From contig BDSL01000147.1 in NCBI GenBank assembly GCA_003116995.1, positions 1 to 64,000 of the forward strand: a DNA stretch of 64,000 nt. The letters run 5' to 3'. The DNA comes from Yamagishiella unicocca (taxonomy: Eukaryota; Chlorophyta; Chlorophyceae; Chlamydomonadales; Volvocaceae). Made by a program: the position numbers and the translations under genes. The notes under the pieces are model-generated. The model worked only from the letters and a program-made list of their open reading frames with translations, ran no database searches and was not told the origin of the DNA. Positions 46,813 through 59,308 of the stretch are shown here, piece after piece; the stretch's first letter is position 1; each line of letters opens with the position of its first letter.

Positions 46813-48894
46813 ACCTGTAGCGACTTGGAGCACTGGCGGAGTAGAGAGGTGCGTCGAACGTCTTCGAACTTCGTATCGAAAGCGCGTTATGGGCTGCTTG
46901 GTGAGTGCAGCTGCCGCCGCACACGTCGATCCATCTTTGCCATTTGCGATACAGGGCGAGCGGCGCGCATGTCCTGACCAGATGGGTGTCATCCAGGTGA
47001 GCGCAGTAAATGAGCGGGAAGTGAGAAGATGTACGGTCGCACGGTCCCATCTCCATGCCGCCACGTCCACCTCTGACCATGCCACTCATTGCCGTGCCGA
47101 ACATAAGCTCCTGGCCAGCTCCTCTGCGTTTCTCGCCCCGGGTCCAACTTGTGTAACTATGGTCACCTATGGTTGTCCCATTTCGTTCTACCAGGGCGAG
47201 GTGACACCGATGATGCGCACCATGCTGGTCGACTGGCTGGGCGAGGTGCGCGATGAGTTTCGGCTGCACACAGAGACGCTGTTTCTGGCGGTCGCCTATC
47301 TGGACCGCTACATGTGCGCCAAGCCGGTGTCACGGCCCCGATTCCAGCTTCTCGGTCTGGCCTGCCTATGGGTGGCAGCGAAGTTCGAGGAGGTGTATCC
47401 GCCTCCCCTTGGTGCCATGCTGGCTATGGCGGAGAACATGTACTCGGCGGACGAGATGCGGGCCATGGAAAAGGAGGTGCGAAGCAGAGGCAAAGGGAAG
47501 GGGTACAGTGATTAAGTAGGCGACTGAAAGGGCGTGTTGCTGCACGAATGATGGCGATTGGGGGAAACTGCAGCGGCTGATGGGTTGCAAGGAAAACCCG
47601 TGTACGAACGAAAAAACCATTTAGGACAGCGGCTGGTGGGGTGGGTGGTGGCAGAACTTGGCGCGATGGGTGGCAGTGGCAGCGCCATTTGGAGAGGCAG
47701 ACCCAGCATGGAATGACAGGAGGTGCGGGCAACGACATCATATTGCAGGACTGTAGAAATGGTACTGCTTGATCACAGTCACTGTTTGGGGCATTTGTCG
47801 GGCGTGTTGACAGCACGGTGACGGACGTCGTTTCAAACGGGGCAACACGCAAGGCTGCGGCAGCCCGTCTCCTCCGTACCCAGCAGGCCCGGCGCTTCTT
47901 CCTATGTTGCATAATTGATCACGTTTGTTCTTCCAGCTGCCGGATGCTTCCACTTTACTGTTCGCTCTGCGACGCAGGTCCTCTTCACGCTGGATTTCGG
48001 TCTGGCCGTTCCCACGGCCCTGCGCTTCCTGCACTACCTGCTGCAACTCTCACCGCTGCCAGAGCAGCCCAAGGAGGCCACATCGGCCCGACGCCTGGCA
48101 GAGGCGCTGCTGGAGCTCACGCTGCTGGACACCGCCTTCTTAAAGGCCCTGCCTAGCCACGTGGCCGCGTGCGCTGTTTACCTTGCGCTGGGGTTGGTGC
48201 GCCACCACGAGGGGCTGCATGGCGTAGTACAGCTCAGCGCCGCCGAACCCCAGGCGCTGGGAGAGCTGGTCCAGGTGTGTTATCCTCATGTTGTCGTTGA
48301 AGCGTCCAGTCTGGGTGTATTTACATTTTTCATCACGTCAGCGGTCAGTCGTGACTAAGCTTCTAGGGTCGGATTGCTTCCCGCTGTCTTACGAGGAGAA
48401 CACCGTTATGGTCCGCCCCCCACCGTCCAATGCAGAGGTTGTCCAAGGTGCTAAATGGCGCCGCCAGTCAGTACCAGCCCTGTGCGATGCTGTTCCGCTA
48501 CAAGGCGTGGGAGGGTCTGCATGGTGGGAGCGCCCTGGCGACCGCTGTCCTGGTGACCGTCTGCCACCCTGTCGCGATGTGGCCAGAGATCACGGATGGC
48601 GTACGACACCAGCAGCGGCACCAGTGCCAGGAACTTGAGCCGCAAACCCACCATGTGGTCCAGTCCGAGCTGGACGCCTTGCACCATACGGCTCCCACCG
48701 TACAAGTCAGCGGTGGCATTGGCTATGTCCAGTCGAGCTACAACGTGGGCCGGGTTGGGTCCCCAGACCACGTTGGGTCCCCGGGCCACGCGGCCTCCCA
48801 CGGCGTTAGCGTGGCGATCGGAGCCGACCGCTGCGTCGTGAACCTGTCCGCGCTGAGCTCCCTGACCATCGCCGCCACCGCTGCCTGCTGTTAA
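46813..48894 (+). CDS. CYCA: A-type cyclin, 5' end not resolved
   Basis: Cyclin partner of a cyclin-dependent kinase. Exons in phase: 46813-46900 (probable), 46955-46996, 47195-47476, 47978-48274, 48436-48894. The first cyclin box has VTPMMRTMLVDWLGEV, LHTETLFLAVAYLDRYM, LLGLACLWVAAKFEEVYPP and the end MRAMEKE. The second has VLFTLDFGLAVPTALRFLHY, LLELTLLDTAFLKALPSHV and AACAVYLALGLVRHH. ELTLLD-x2-FLK-x-LPS is typical of A-type cyclins; B-types have a different word there. The N-terminus, including any destruction box, is not established. After the cyclin fold the last exon stays open for about another 110 codons of unusual His/Val/Gly-rich sequence to the TGA at 48894; cyclins usually end soon after the fold, so the true end may be a missed donor near 48540. 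Confidence 0.85.
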
Positions 48895-49775
48895 CGTGCT
48901 TGCGGTGCACACCGCAGCCGTGCCCCTGCTGGAGCCGTTAGCTATTCACTACAGGTTGCTCCAAATGCGTGTGGTCTCTCAACGAAGCAAACATATTGAT
49001 GGCGTCCAGTAGCCAGCTATTCCATAGGAGCTCCCGTGTTTGTTGCCTGCCCTCGAACCACGAGGTGCGGACCATCCTGCTGCTGCGAGGGGCAGCAGCC
49101 CCCGCGACAGGAGCTGCGTCACAGCAGGATGTAGCCCTCGAGCAGTTTTGCATCTTCGAGAAGAAAGCTGTGTGGGCCTGCATGGGCTGCTCACGTCGAA
49201 AGAATCCCAGGACATGGCAGCCGCGGTAACGACATCGGCAGGCCGACAGCTGAGCGCTTTGCTGGTGGCTGTTTCTGGTTCATACTGCGTGCTGTGATGA
49301 TGATGGTCGTAACTGCAAGGCTTGCAGCTAATGATATCGCGATGGTCGAAATATATCCGCTCGAGTGAAATGGCAAGCCAACTGGCGGTGTGTTGCCACG
49401 TTTGGGCCGCGCTTTGGTTGCCTGCTGGGCGGGTGTGCCAAGGAACGTTGGAGTGATCAATGAGCGGAAAGAGGCGGAGAGCATTATCGGACACCGGAGA
49501 GGGCAGTGTGTGAGCGCATGTTCTTCAACATATTGAGGTCAACGCCTTCGAGTGAACTCGGAGATTCCGTCGCTTTGCTTCAACTTGCTTTACAGGCAAC
49601 CGGATCGTTGCGGCGTGTGCGGGTTGTGGTGCCAAAGCGTCCGGCGGCATCGACTTCTCTGCCCCCGGGGCTTTCCCATGCGCTTCGCCCAATCACTGGC
49701 GGGCGATTCACCTGAGGCGGCAAATGTTCAGTTTTGCTGGTTTCTCTTATCGTTCTTCGTTCGCGAAGATGAAAG

Positions 49776-50327
49776 CTAATCGCATGGCGATGAATACCTC
49801 TTTATCACTTCGCGGCTCCAAGGTCGGGGACGGTTGGCGGCTTGTTCTTCCTTTATGGCAGCATATTTGCTGCCCAAAAAATAGAGCGCGGCCTCAGCTA
49901 CGCCATACGTGATGGCGTCATCTCCTAATTTATCTGGGCATGTCCCTAGCTCCTTGACATACATAACTGCGGCGCGCGTAGTTGCGGCGGTTGTAGCCTT
50001 GGGCATCATGCGTTGCGTTGTCGAGTAAGTTCCCTTGCGGGTCATTTCCCCGGGTGCTCTCATGTTAGACTTTGGGCGTGGCTTACGATCCCTTAACACC
50101 TGCAAAATGGGTTTCGTCCGGGCTGACCACGGACGAATCCAGACCGCAGCGTGCGCGTCCAGCAAAGCCGACGGTATTGGTTTGGTCGTTGTGCCGCGGG
50201 CTGCGCTGCTGTTGTTGAGGCACTCGATGGAAAGTGCGTATGATGCACCGGAGTTGTTGGTTGGATGAAGGAAGGGGCTACTCTGACATGGCTTGCAAGG
50301 TGGGTGCAGGTAGTGGCTACCTGTCAT
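49776..50327 (-). CDS. Unrecognised single-exon ORF, weak
   Basis: 183 codons from ATG to stop with protein-like composition, including VKELGTCPDKLGDDAITYG, AALYFLGSKYAAIKEEQ and RPWSREVIKRYSS. Base composition is lower in GC than the flanking genes. No family is recognised. It may be a small gene, a decayed mobile element or chance; nothing around it decides this. Confidence 0.3.
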   Translation of the reverse strand: MTGSHYLHPPCKPCQSSPFLHPTNNSGASYALSIECLNNSSAARGTTTKPIPSALLDAHAAVWIRPWSARTKPILQVLRDRKPRPKSNMRAPGEMTRKGTYSTTQRMMPKATTAATTRAAVMYVKELGTCPDKLGDDAITYGVAEAALYFLGSKYAAIKEEQAANRPRPWSREVIKRYSSPCD

Positions 50328-51136
50328 CCGGTAAATGCTAATTGTCGTAATAAGGTCAGTATTGCCAACTGAATAAACCGATGTGCTGCTTTGGATGGTC
50401 TGGCGCCCAATTGCTGCGAGGGGCGGTTGCGCCCAACAGGTCCAATTTGGCGAGGTTTAATTGCCTCGTCTCCCGGTAAATCCATTTCCGTAGACTTCCT
50501 CATGTTGTTAGAGCTTTGGGGCTAAAACAACTGGCAAACACAAGAAAACCCTGGTCATGGTCATGGTGGATGTCGATCTTTGGGCGAATACCGTGCAGCC
50601 CAACGTCACCGTTTCCGGTGTCTTCGTATGGAAATGGAAGCGCGCTCCCAGAATACTCTTTTCTCTGAGTGGGGTTGGAGACGGTCGCGCTTTTACGCTT
50701 CCTATGTTTGGATGCCAAATGCTGGGTCCGTTCTGCAGGTACCACAGGCTAGCCTTCAATGTTTTAGTTGGGTCGAGGTTTCTAGTTACCAGTGTCTCTG
50801 CTTGCGAAGTCCACGTGGATCTGTTCAGACGCAGAGTGTTGGCACTTCTTGTCTGTGCACTTTGCGATGTACCACCGGTCTGGTTTGAAATTCCCGGGAT
50901 ACGCCGTTGACCAGAGCGATGCTTACTAATGGAGGCGGCTGACCATTTCCTACATGTGATCACGCCTTTTGCATTTAATTTTCTTTTTGTTACGGATTTG
51001 GCACACAAGATATGTTAAATGCATGTAGGAAATTGCTTCAATTCAAGAGATACTGAGCTTGGATCTGGCGCACATGTAGGAATTGTATACGAATTGCCAG
51101 CTGGCGCTTGTTGTAACATTAGTCCCATACCAGGAC

Positions 51137-51141
51137 TTACA
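51137..51141 (-). terminator. Candidate TGTAA poly(A) signal of UTP21
   Basis: TGTAA on the minus strand about 400 bp after the UTP21 stop. Confidence 0.35.
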
Positions 51142-51545
51142 AGGGAAGACTATTGTCGCTTGGGCTGTGCAAGGCATAAGAAATGTGTGGTAGCGAAATT
51201 CGCTATGAAACACATCCGCTGTCCCCCTAACTAACGGCGGTGATTGGATAGTCATATGATGGTGACATCATACGCGCCTTCGTCAACAGCCAAACAGCAA
51301 CAAGCTCAACTATCAGCCTCTCCACAACCACCAAGACATTCCCGACAATCCGCCTGCCGCGCCACTATTCCTCTGGCCGGGTCCATCCGGCCGCCCCGTC
51401 ACCCTGCCGCAAACTGCCCTTCCTCCCTGGAGGATATCGCGAAATCCACCACCACCCCATCGTCGCGCCACTCAGGTTCATTTCATCACTGGCCAGCCCC
51501 GGACACCTCCGTAAGGCCGCCCGGCTACCCACCACTTCATGTCGC

Positions 51546-54500
51546 TCAGCCCTGCAGGTTCCCAAAGAAGCCCACCATGCAGCGCACGTGCTGCAGCAGC
51601 GAGTCCACCCGCCGCCAGCTGGCCGCCACCAGCTCCCGCAACCTCCCAGCCCGCCCAGCCAGCTCGGGCCGCGAGGCGATCACGTCGCCCTGCTGCGCCA
51701 GCACCACCACCAGCAGCGCCTGCGGCCACACGGGGTTCGGATGAGGCAGTGCAAATATAAGCCCGGGGTTGTGGGGTGAAGGCAGGGGCAGCGGCAAATA
51801 TCACTTTCCAAATCGTAGCCCCGGGGTGAGTGTCACGCGGGGGCAAGGTGGCAAGAGGGTGGTGGTGGTTTCGGGCTGGGTCCGCAAAGCGGGCGGAAGG
51901 GCGTGATGGTGCCCCCGGGCTCCTAGCACTGTGTAACCCCCACCCCGCCTGCGACCGACGGTACCCTACCCGCACCTAGGGGGGGGTACCGACACAGACA
52001 CTGCACCTTGCCCCTCCCTCCCCCTCACTGTTTCAAGTGCAGGCAACCAACACACAGCACACCAAAGCCAAACCTACTTGTTTGAGGGCGACCCTGCCCT
52101 TGGAACCCCTAGCTACCAACACCTAGATGGCCTCTCTCCTCCCCTGCTGCGCTACCTGGCAGAACTCGAAGTCCCTTCGCGCCTCCAGCGACGCCGCCAG
52201 CATGTCCAGCAGAGAGGCCAGGTCCCGCACCTCAGCCTCCTCGCCGCTGCTGCCCTCAAGGATCTGAAGCAGCAAGCCCAAGGGGGAGAGAGAGATGGAG
52301 GCGGCGGGGATGTCAGCTGCGTGAAGAGGCGGCTGGCAGCGGTGAGGGAGCGATGAGGGCAGCCCCGTCCCAGGCGGCATGGAGCCAGGCCAGGGGCGCA
52401 CACGGACCGGAGGGAGCGAAAGAGACAACCTCCGGCTGCCGCCTCGGCACAAGGCAGCGCAGCGCGTTACCGCTCGCGGTGCACAGCTGGCACGCCGCAC
52501 TCGCGCGCACCTGCATCGCTCGTAGCTCCCGGTCGATAGCAGTTGGCGTCATAGCCCGCAGCAGCGCCATCACTGGGCCGTAGCAGTCCACAACGCACAC
52601 GCCGCCGCCCTCCTTGCTTGCTGCTGCAGCTGACGCCTGCCGTAGCTGGTGCACGAAGGCGCTGATAGGGCCGGAGGCACCGGCAGCACCCCCCCGGCCG
52701 CCTTGCGATCGCATCACACGCGACCCGCCCACGGCCTCCGCCTCCGATCCGGGTCCTGCTCCCGCCTCGTTAGCGTCCTCGTCAGCGTCCGCGGCGACTC
52801 CTTGGCCGCTACTGCCGCCGGCGGCCGGGTCGAAGACTGGGTTGGCGGACAAGCCCGGTAGCGTGGGCAGGAAGAAGGGCGCCGCCTCGGGCTTCTTAGG
52901 CGGCTGCATGGGTTTATTGCGGGCCTTGATCACCTGCAGTGGGGTAGGGAGGGGCGCGGAGGGGCGGAGGAGATATATACGGCCCCACGCGACAAGGCGA
53001 TGTGAGGTGGTGCAAGTAGGTGCGGAAGGGATGAACCGACGACGCGTGCTCCCGCTGCTCATCTGCTCCCGGGCTTCGCAACACCTCCCGGACCTCCGCT
53101 TCCCAGCATGTCGAGGCCGCCCTCCCTCCAAGCTGCCCACCTCTATGTGCGTCAGGCTGTCCCAGTGGCTGCGAGGCAGCAGGCTGAGGGTCACCAGCTC
53201 CGGAGCCAAGGGTAGCGGAGCACCCGAAACTGGGTCACGCAGGTCGTACGGTTTCGGAGCAGCGGCGGCGGCGCCGGCTTGCCGAGGACCGGCTGCTGCG
53301 GCGTCCCGGCGCCGTGCCTCTCTCTTCTCCTGCTCGTCCTCCTCCTGCAGCGGCAGCGAGGAGGGTGGAAAGATGCGTGAGAGGAGTCGCGCCCGCAGGA
53401 CCAGTCACTAGGACCAGTCGCCAGGAGGGCCCAAACGAAGGCAAGCAACCACGGCCTGCAGATGACTGATCAAGGATCCCAAGCCTGACCCTGGGGGGAG
53501 AAGGACGCCACGGTTATCGGCCGGTAAACCCAACGTTGGTGCCGCTCGCCAGCAATGCGGCCTGCCTGCCAACTCCCCCCACTGCAGCACTCCCGCCCGC
53601 CTCCGCTGTCCCCGTCCCTCCGTCGTGGCCCCGCACCTCGCTGCTCAGCCCGTCCTCGTCCTCATCCTCGCCGTCCACCCGCATACCGCCCTCAGCCTCA
53701 CTGGACCCCCGCTGCCGGCCGTCGCTGACGGTGGGCAGTGCGGCCCGCACCACCGGCACGGGGGCGTCGCTGTGCGGTATGGCGGCGGGGGGGCCGAACA
53801 GGGCCTGCGGGGGCCGGGGGCGGCAGGGAGGGAGGGGTGTAATGAGGTTGGGTGAGGCCTGGGGCCAGCGAGCGGTCAGTTCTGGGGCCCCTTGATAGCC
53901 CCCCCCCGGCCCGCGGCAATATGCTCCTTTCGCCCCCCTCAATGTGCTAACTAGCTCTACAAACCTGGTTGGACCACAAGTAGATGCCTCGGCGGTTGAC
54001 ATGGGTAGTTGCCAGCAAGTCCAGGGAGGGCGAAAGGCTGAGCGCCGTCACGGGAGATCCCAGCTTCATGACCTTTGAGAGGGACCGGCAGGTGGAGGGC
54101 GTTAGGGTTTGCTTGCGGTGAGGTCAAGCAGGGGCCCCTAGGGGGGGTGGCTGGGGTAAGGGAGGGCTGGGCCGAGGCACGGCAGCACGCTGGCAGAGCG
54201 CTGGAGCAGTCCGGGCCAGGAAAACACGCCGAGGGCCTCCCGCCGTGCTTGCGCGTACACACTCCGGCTGCCCTTAGCGCCTCATTGCCTCCCGCCTCCC
54301 GCCCGCCCACCTGCAGGCACTGCGATGCGGGTATGTCCCACACCCTCATGGTGCCGTCCATGGAGCTGCTCAGCAGCCAGCGGCTGTCGGAGGAGATGTG
54401 CAGCCCGGTCACCCGGTCGCTGCGGGGCGCGGCAGGGAGGGAAGGGCGGCAGGGGTGGCAGGCAGACCCACGGTCAGGCGGCGGGTGCGCCAATGATGTA

Positions 54501-57500
54501 TGGTAGTTGGGTTCCGGGGCTAAATCATTCGTGCGGCCACAAGGCCCTGCGTGGTGGCGGCGGCGGCGGCAGTCCCCCCAACACCTCCCCATCCCCCCGC
54601 CCCCCCACCTGTGTCCTCGGAACCTCCGCACCAGCCTCGGCGCCTCCACGTCGAACAGCCGCAGCGAGGCGTCCGCCAGCGCCACCGCCGCCAGGTTGCT
54701 GACCGGGTGCAGCACCAGGCGGGATGCGGGGCCGCCCAGGGCGACCTGCAGGGGGCGGGGGCGCAGCACCCGAGTGGAGGCGGACACCCGGGGGCCGCCC
54801 GCCAGGACGACTGCACGATTGCGCCCACCTACCCCTGGCTCCACAACCATCACCCCACCCACGGCACTCCCGCAGGCCCCTGCGACCCACCCTCGCCCCT
54901 GCCACCCACCCACCTCCGCCTTGAGCGCCTGCGTCCTGAAGTCCCACACCCGCATCACCCCGTCCAGCCCCGCGGACACGAGCAGCCGGTTGGAGCCGTC
55001 GGCTGCGCAGCCCACCACCGCGCTGCCATGCGCCGGCTTGGACGCTGGAGGAGCAGGGGTAAGAGGTTGCGAGGAAAGCCCGTGTGAGGGGAAGCTAAGT
55101 TGGAAAGCCAGGAAGGGGTGTGGCGGTCGGTGGTTATCACTGTGGTCATCAATATGGCTGCGATGGTTGTAGTTGTGATCTGTAGGCTGCACGATCAACA
55201 CCCGAGTCTGCAATCCTGGGTCAGAGGCAGGAGGGGTCCACGGTCGCCTCATCAGGCTCCCACAGCAACTCACCCCACCCCCCCGGCCCACCACTGGCCC
55301 CATCCTCACCCGGCGCTGCCGCCGCACCACTGGACCCCTGCCGCCTGACACCGCTCGCACTGGTTCCCTTCTCTCCGCCGCCAGCTGCCCCCGCCTTGCT
55401 GCTGCTGCGGTAGTAGGCCCCCCGGTGCAGCCCGCTCTGCATGTTGTAGCGGTCCAGGCGGCCGGACGCGCTGCCCACGATGCCGAAGTTGCCGCAGTGG
55501 CTGAGGGCCACGGAGGTCACGGGGGCGGCGGGGCGGCCGGCCAGCTCCTGCAGGGGAGGCGGACAGGGGGGGCAGGGCAGGAGGCGGACCCTGGTCAGGG
55601 GGGAGGCTGTGGCTAGGCAGGCGCACCGCTCACCCGACTAACTCGCCCACCGGCCCCACAGTCCGCCTCCCGCAGCACCGCTGTTCCCTCTGGCGCTGGC
55701 TCCCCCCTCGGCCCCCGGGGCACCCCCCCTGCCACGAGGCGCACCTCCTCGGGCGGCTCCAGCACGTGGTCCCCCAGCGTGAAGTGCGCCAGCCGCCAGG
55801 TGTACGCCGCCGGGTCGCCCTCGTGTGCCGTCAGCACGTTGGCCCAGTCGCGCTCGCGAACCTGAAGCGGGAACGACCCGGGGGACAGGGGGCGGTGCGT
55901 CAGACCCCCTCTCACCCAGCCAGCAAACCCTGCTGATTCCAAACACCGCAATGCTGCCGCCCACTCTCTCCGCTGCGCCTGTTCCCGAGCAGGACTCCCA
56001 TCGGCCCCCCCGCACCAGCGGCCCGTCCCTATGCCCGCTCGCCGCCCAGTGCGCCCCTCCCCCCCCCCGTTCCCTCCCCTCCCACCTCGCACGCGTCCAT
56101 GTCCACCACCCGCTCCAGCCTCAGGTCCTCCTGCCGCACCCGCAGCCGCTTAGCCCGCCGGGCTGTGTGCCCCTGGCTCAGCTCGCGGCTCTGCTGGTCC
56201 TGGTGCACTGAGAAGACCCGGAAGGCCCGGTCGCAGCCGGCAGACAACAGCCGGAGGCCTCCCTGGAGGGGCGGGGAGACGGAGTGGGAGGGTTGAGAGG
56301 AATGGGAGGGAGAGAGGGATGGTGGGGTGGAGGACGGGAGGATGGATGTTCGGGGGCTGGGGAGCGCTTTGTGGGTTGGCAGGGTAAAGAGGTGGAGGAC
56401 GTGACAGCTGCGTGTTGACCAGTTGTGTGGCCTTTACTTAGCTGGCACAATGTCAGAGAAGGATGAGCAAGTGTGGGTGCGTCCGAACAACTCCCAACCG
56501 TCCCATCGCTGGGACCCCAACCGATGATCAACCGCCCCCACCTGACCGTAGTGCCGTACGACTGTCGGCGGCGCTGCGTGCCCGGCCCGGAAGCGCAGCA
56601 TGCGCGGCATGGCGTCCGCCGAGTCGAACACCCAGTGCTTGACGCTGTTGTCGGCGGCGGAGCTCATCAGCATCGGCTCGCCGGGGAAGAAGTGCAGGCT
56701 CAGCTGGCGGGGGGGAGGGGGAGGGAGGTGGCACGAGGCGCAGCGTGAGAGGGGCGCTGCAAGGGCAACCGCCCTGCCAGATGACGAGGCCTCACCGGGC
56801 CCCCTTCACCCTCCAAGTATAAAATCCGGGTCTGCGAACCCCGACCCGCACTGTGCGCCCCTATATCCCAGGAATGTGCGCCCCTCGACACCACCCCTCC
56901 CCCCTCACCCACCAGCTGCCCGTCGTGCGCGTCCCGCATCACGGTGTGCAACCGCCGCTCCTCCAGGTTCCAAACCGTCACGGCGCCGCCGCCACCACCC
57001 GCCGCCAGCAGTGGGAGCCCGGCGCCGCTGCGGAACGACAGAGCCGTACAGGCACCGCCGGTGCCGCGGGCCGCCGCCGTGCCAGCTCCTCCCCCCAGCA
57101 GCTGCTCCGCCGCCAGACCGGTGCCGGCCGCGTTGGCGAATGTGGCCACCTGCGAACAGGAGGGCGCCGGTGTGGTGACCCCGGGGTTGCGAGGACAACC
57201 CGTGTGAGAAAGGTGACTCCGGGGTGCGGCTGCCGGGCGGCCCTGTCCGACTTGCGCGCTGTGGGCCAGCTGCTTGACCCGGTGGCGCCATCACGTCATG
57301 GCCCCTCCGCCCTCCGCCCTCCGCCCCCCGCCCTCCCGACCCCAGGCCCCCTCGGTCCCAGCACGCACCTCTTCGTCGTACCGCACGTTGTGCAGCACCG
57401 CGCGCCCGTCCGCCAGCCCCACCCCCACCACGTCCAGCGCCGGGCTGGAGGCCAGCGCACGAACGGCACAGCCCCTGGAGCGCAACGATCAGGCAGGCAG

Positions 57501-59308
57501 GCAGGCAGGCAGGCAGGTAGGGGACCGGGGTGTCACAGGTGGGTCGGTGGGGGACGGCAGGGGGGGGACCTGCATCACGCTGCTGGCCCTGGAACTGGAC
57601 CGCTCGGAGGGCAATGCATGTTCCTGGAGGGCAGGACGGTTGAATAACCACCACTCACCAGCCGGCGAAGGTGTACAGCATGTTCCCCGTCTTAAGGTTC
57701 CACAGCTGCATCTCGCCCCGTTCCGAGCCCACCAGCAGCTTGTTAAGGTAGGTGTCGGGGTGGCACATGGCGCTGGGCAGGAAGCCGGGGGCGAACTCGA
57801 TGATGCGCTGCAGGGCAGGCGGGGGGAGCAGGGCAGGGCAGGGGGAGGGGGAGGAGACAAAGTGGGATTCGAGTTTCGAAGCGGCGCAGTTAGTGCGGCG
57901 TGGTGAGTGGTGGGATGCGGTGGCGTTGTGGCGGAGAGCTGCCCGGGGGGGTTTGTGTGCCACCAGCTGCGCGCCCGATGGGGGTGCCCGGATGCGGACA
58001 GGGAGACGGCAGGAGGCTTACGAGGCGCCCGCGCCCGAAGGCTCCCTCATGCCTCTTCCGCCTCTTGCTCTATCCGCAGCCCGCAGCAGTTCGCAGCCAC
58101 ACGATCCCACCAACTCCTTAAGTAGTAGGTTGAAGCCTGAGAACCTCCGGCGTGATGCCGATCAGGAACGGCCTCTCTCTTCCACTGCAGGGACACAGCG
58201 CTCATGGATCCCTCACAGGGCCCTCCGGCCGCCCTCGCCTGCGTGACCCCTTCAGCCTCCGGGTGGCCCCCCGGCCTCGATAAGCCAGCTCTCCCCGTGC
58301 GCTGTTGCAGGCCGCCCTCTCCTTTTGGGGCCCCCTGTTGACCCCCTTTTGACCCCCTGTCGACCCTCATGTGCACCTGGGGCTCCTCGTAACGGCCTAT
58401 CTCCCAGACAACCAGCCGCCTGTCCTTCTCGCTGCTGCCGCCCAGGCTCAGCAGCAGGTCACCCAGCAACAGCAGCTGCCGTACAGGCCCGGAGTGGGCG
58501 CCGCGGTAGACGCCCGTCCTGGAATGGATCGTGTGTATTTGGGGGGGGGCAGAGCGGAGGGAGGGGCCAGCGGAGTCAGTCACATGTAGGCGAGAATTAC
58601 GGCATTACGGCCAAGATGGCAGCGGATGGATGGGTGGAGGGATCCTGCGTGCCCCCGTTTTGGGTTTGGTCAGGTCGATGTAGAGCAGAGGACTACGCGT
58701 GTGGAGACTACCGTTATGTTCGTGCTAACGCTGCCAGGCTCCCATCCTGAAACCAACCCTAACAAGAAACCACCCGCATGCTTCGGAACGCTCTCCCCGC
58801 AATACGGCAATCTTTGCCCCGCTGAACGCCCCCGCCGACTTCCCAGCCCCTCGCCGCCGCTTGGCGCACCTGTGAACGCGCTTGCATTCCACGATGTCGT
58901 TGCCAACGGCAGCGAACGTCAAGTCGTTCTTGCAGCCGAGTGCCCTGATGTCACCCGGCAGCTGCATAGCACAACACACGCGGAGGGCACATAATTAAGC
59001 CTTGGATGGCTCGCCCGACGTGCCGATAACTACGCATGCGTCGTCGTGCCCCACATACCTGAGGTCCCACGAGTGATAGCGTGAGCTTCGTACAATTGTA
59101 GACCTGCATTCGACACAGGAGATTGCCAAACTGCATTCCGGGAGCTGTGCTGCTGCGTGCGAGGCCGCCAGCCGCCGCCCACCTGCCATGCTTTGCCCAC
59201 GCTGACAGTCACGTAAGTTTCTTTCCCCCTTCTATTAACAGCAAATGGCACGTTATCAGTAATATAGCCTAGAGCCCTGAAGGGCTTGAAAAGTGGGGCA
59301 ACGTCCAT
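51546..59308 (-). CDS. UTP21: UTP21 / WDR36, small-subunit processome WD40 protein
   Basis: Nucleolar U3 snoRNP component (UTP-B) needed for 18S rRNA processing. Twenty exons, all in phase, 1,062 aa: 59183-59308, 59059-59103, 58870-58961, 58377-58518, 57659-57807, 57369-57474, 56913-57149, 56542-56703, 56086-56262, 55745-55861, 55274-55547, 54914-55044, 54609-54745, 54311-54419, 53965-54072, 53637-53804, 53141-53344, 52511-52933, 52156-52263, 51546-51719. Signatures: LFKPFRALGYITDNVPFAV and VTVSVGKAWQ at the start; WD units such as GEMQLWNLKTG, SVKHWVFDSADA, GVMRVWDFRTQ and GTMRVWDIPASQ; QDQQSRELSQGH; the Utp21 C-terminal domain with TPTAIDRELRAM and EARRDFEFCQ. It is longer than most homologues (900-950 aa) because of Gly/Ala/Ser/Asp-rich inserts in exons 7, 11, 16 and 18. 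It lies tail-to-tail with cyclin A and head-to-head with Aladin. Confidence 0.95.
57490..57520. repeat. GGCA microsatellite in a UTP21 intron
   Basis: Seven perfect GGCA units in the intron between UTP21 exons 5 and 6. Confidence 0.9.

Larger units (their letters stand above)
48895..51545. other. Region between cyclin A and UTP21
   Basis: 2.6 kb with no supported gene chain. It should hold the 3' ends of the converging cyclin (plus) and UTP21 (minus). A 183-codon minus frame at 49776-50327 and overlapping opposite frames at 50508-51008 (minus) and 50557-50910 (plus) are unexplained. Confidence 0.4.

Noticed and set aside
54075..55172. Long plus-strand frames opposite UTP21
   Set aside because: Antisense shadows of GC-rich exons; the minus strand has the WD40 motifs and phase-consistent splice sites.
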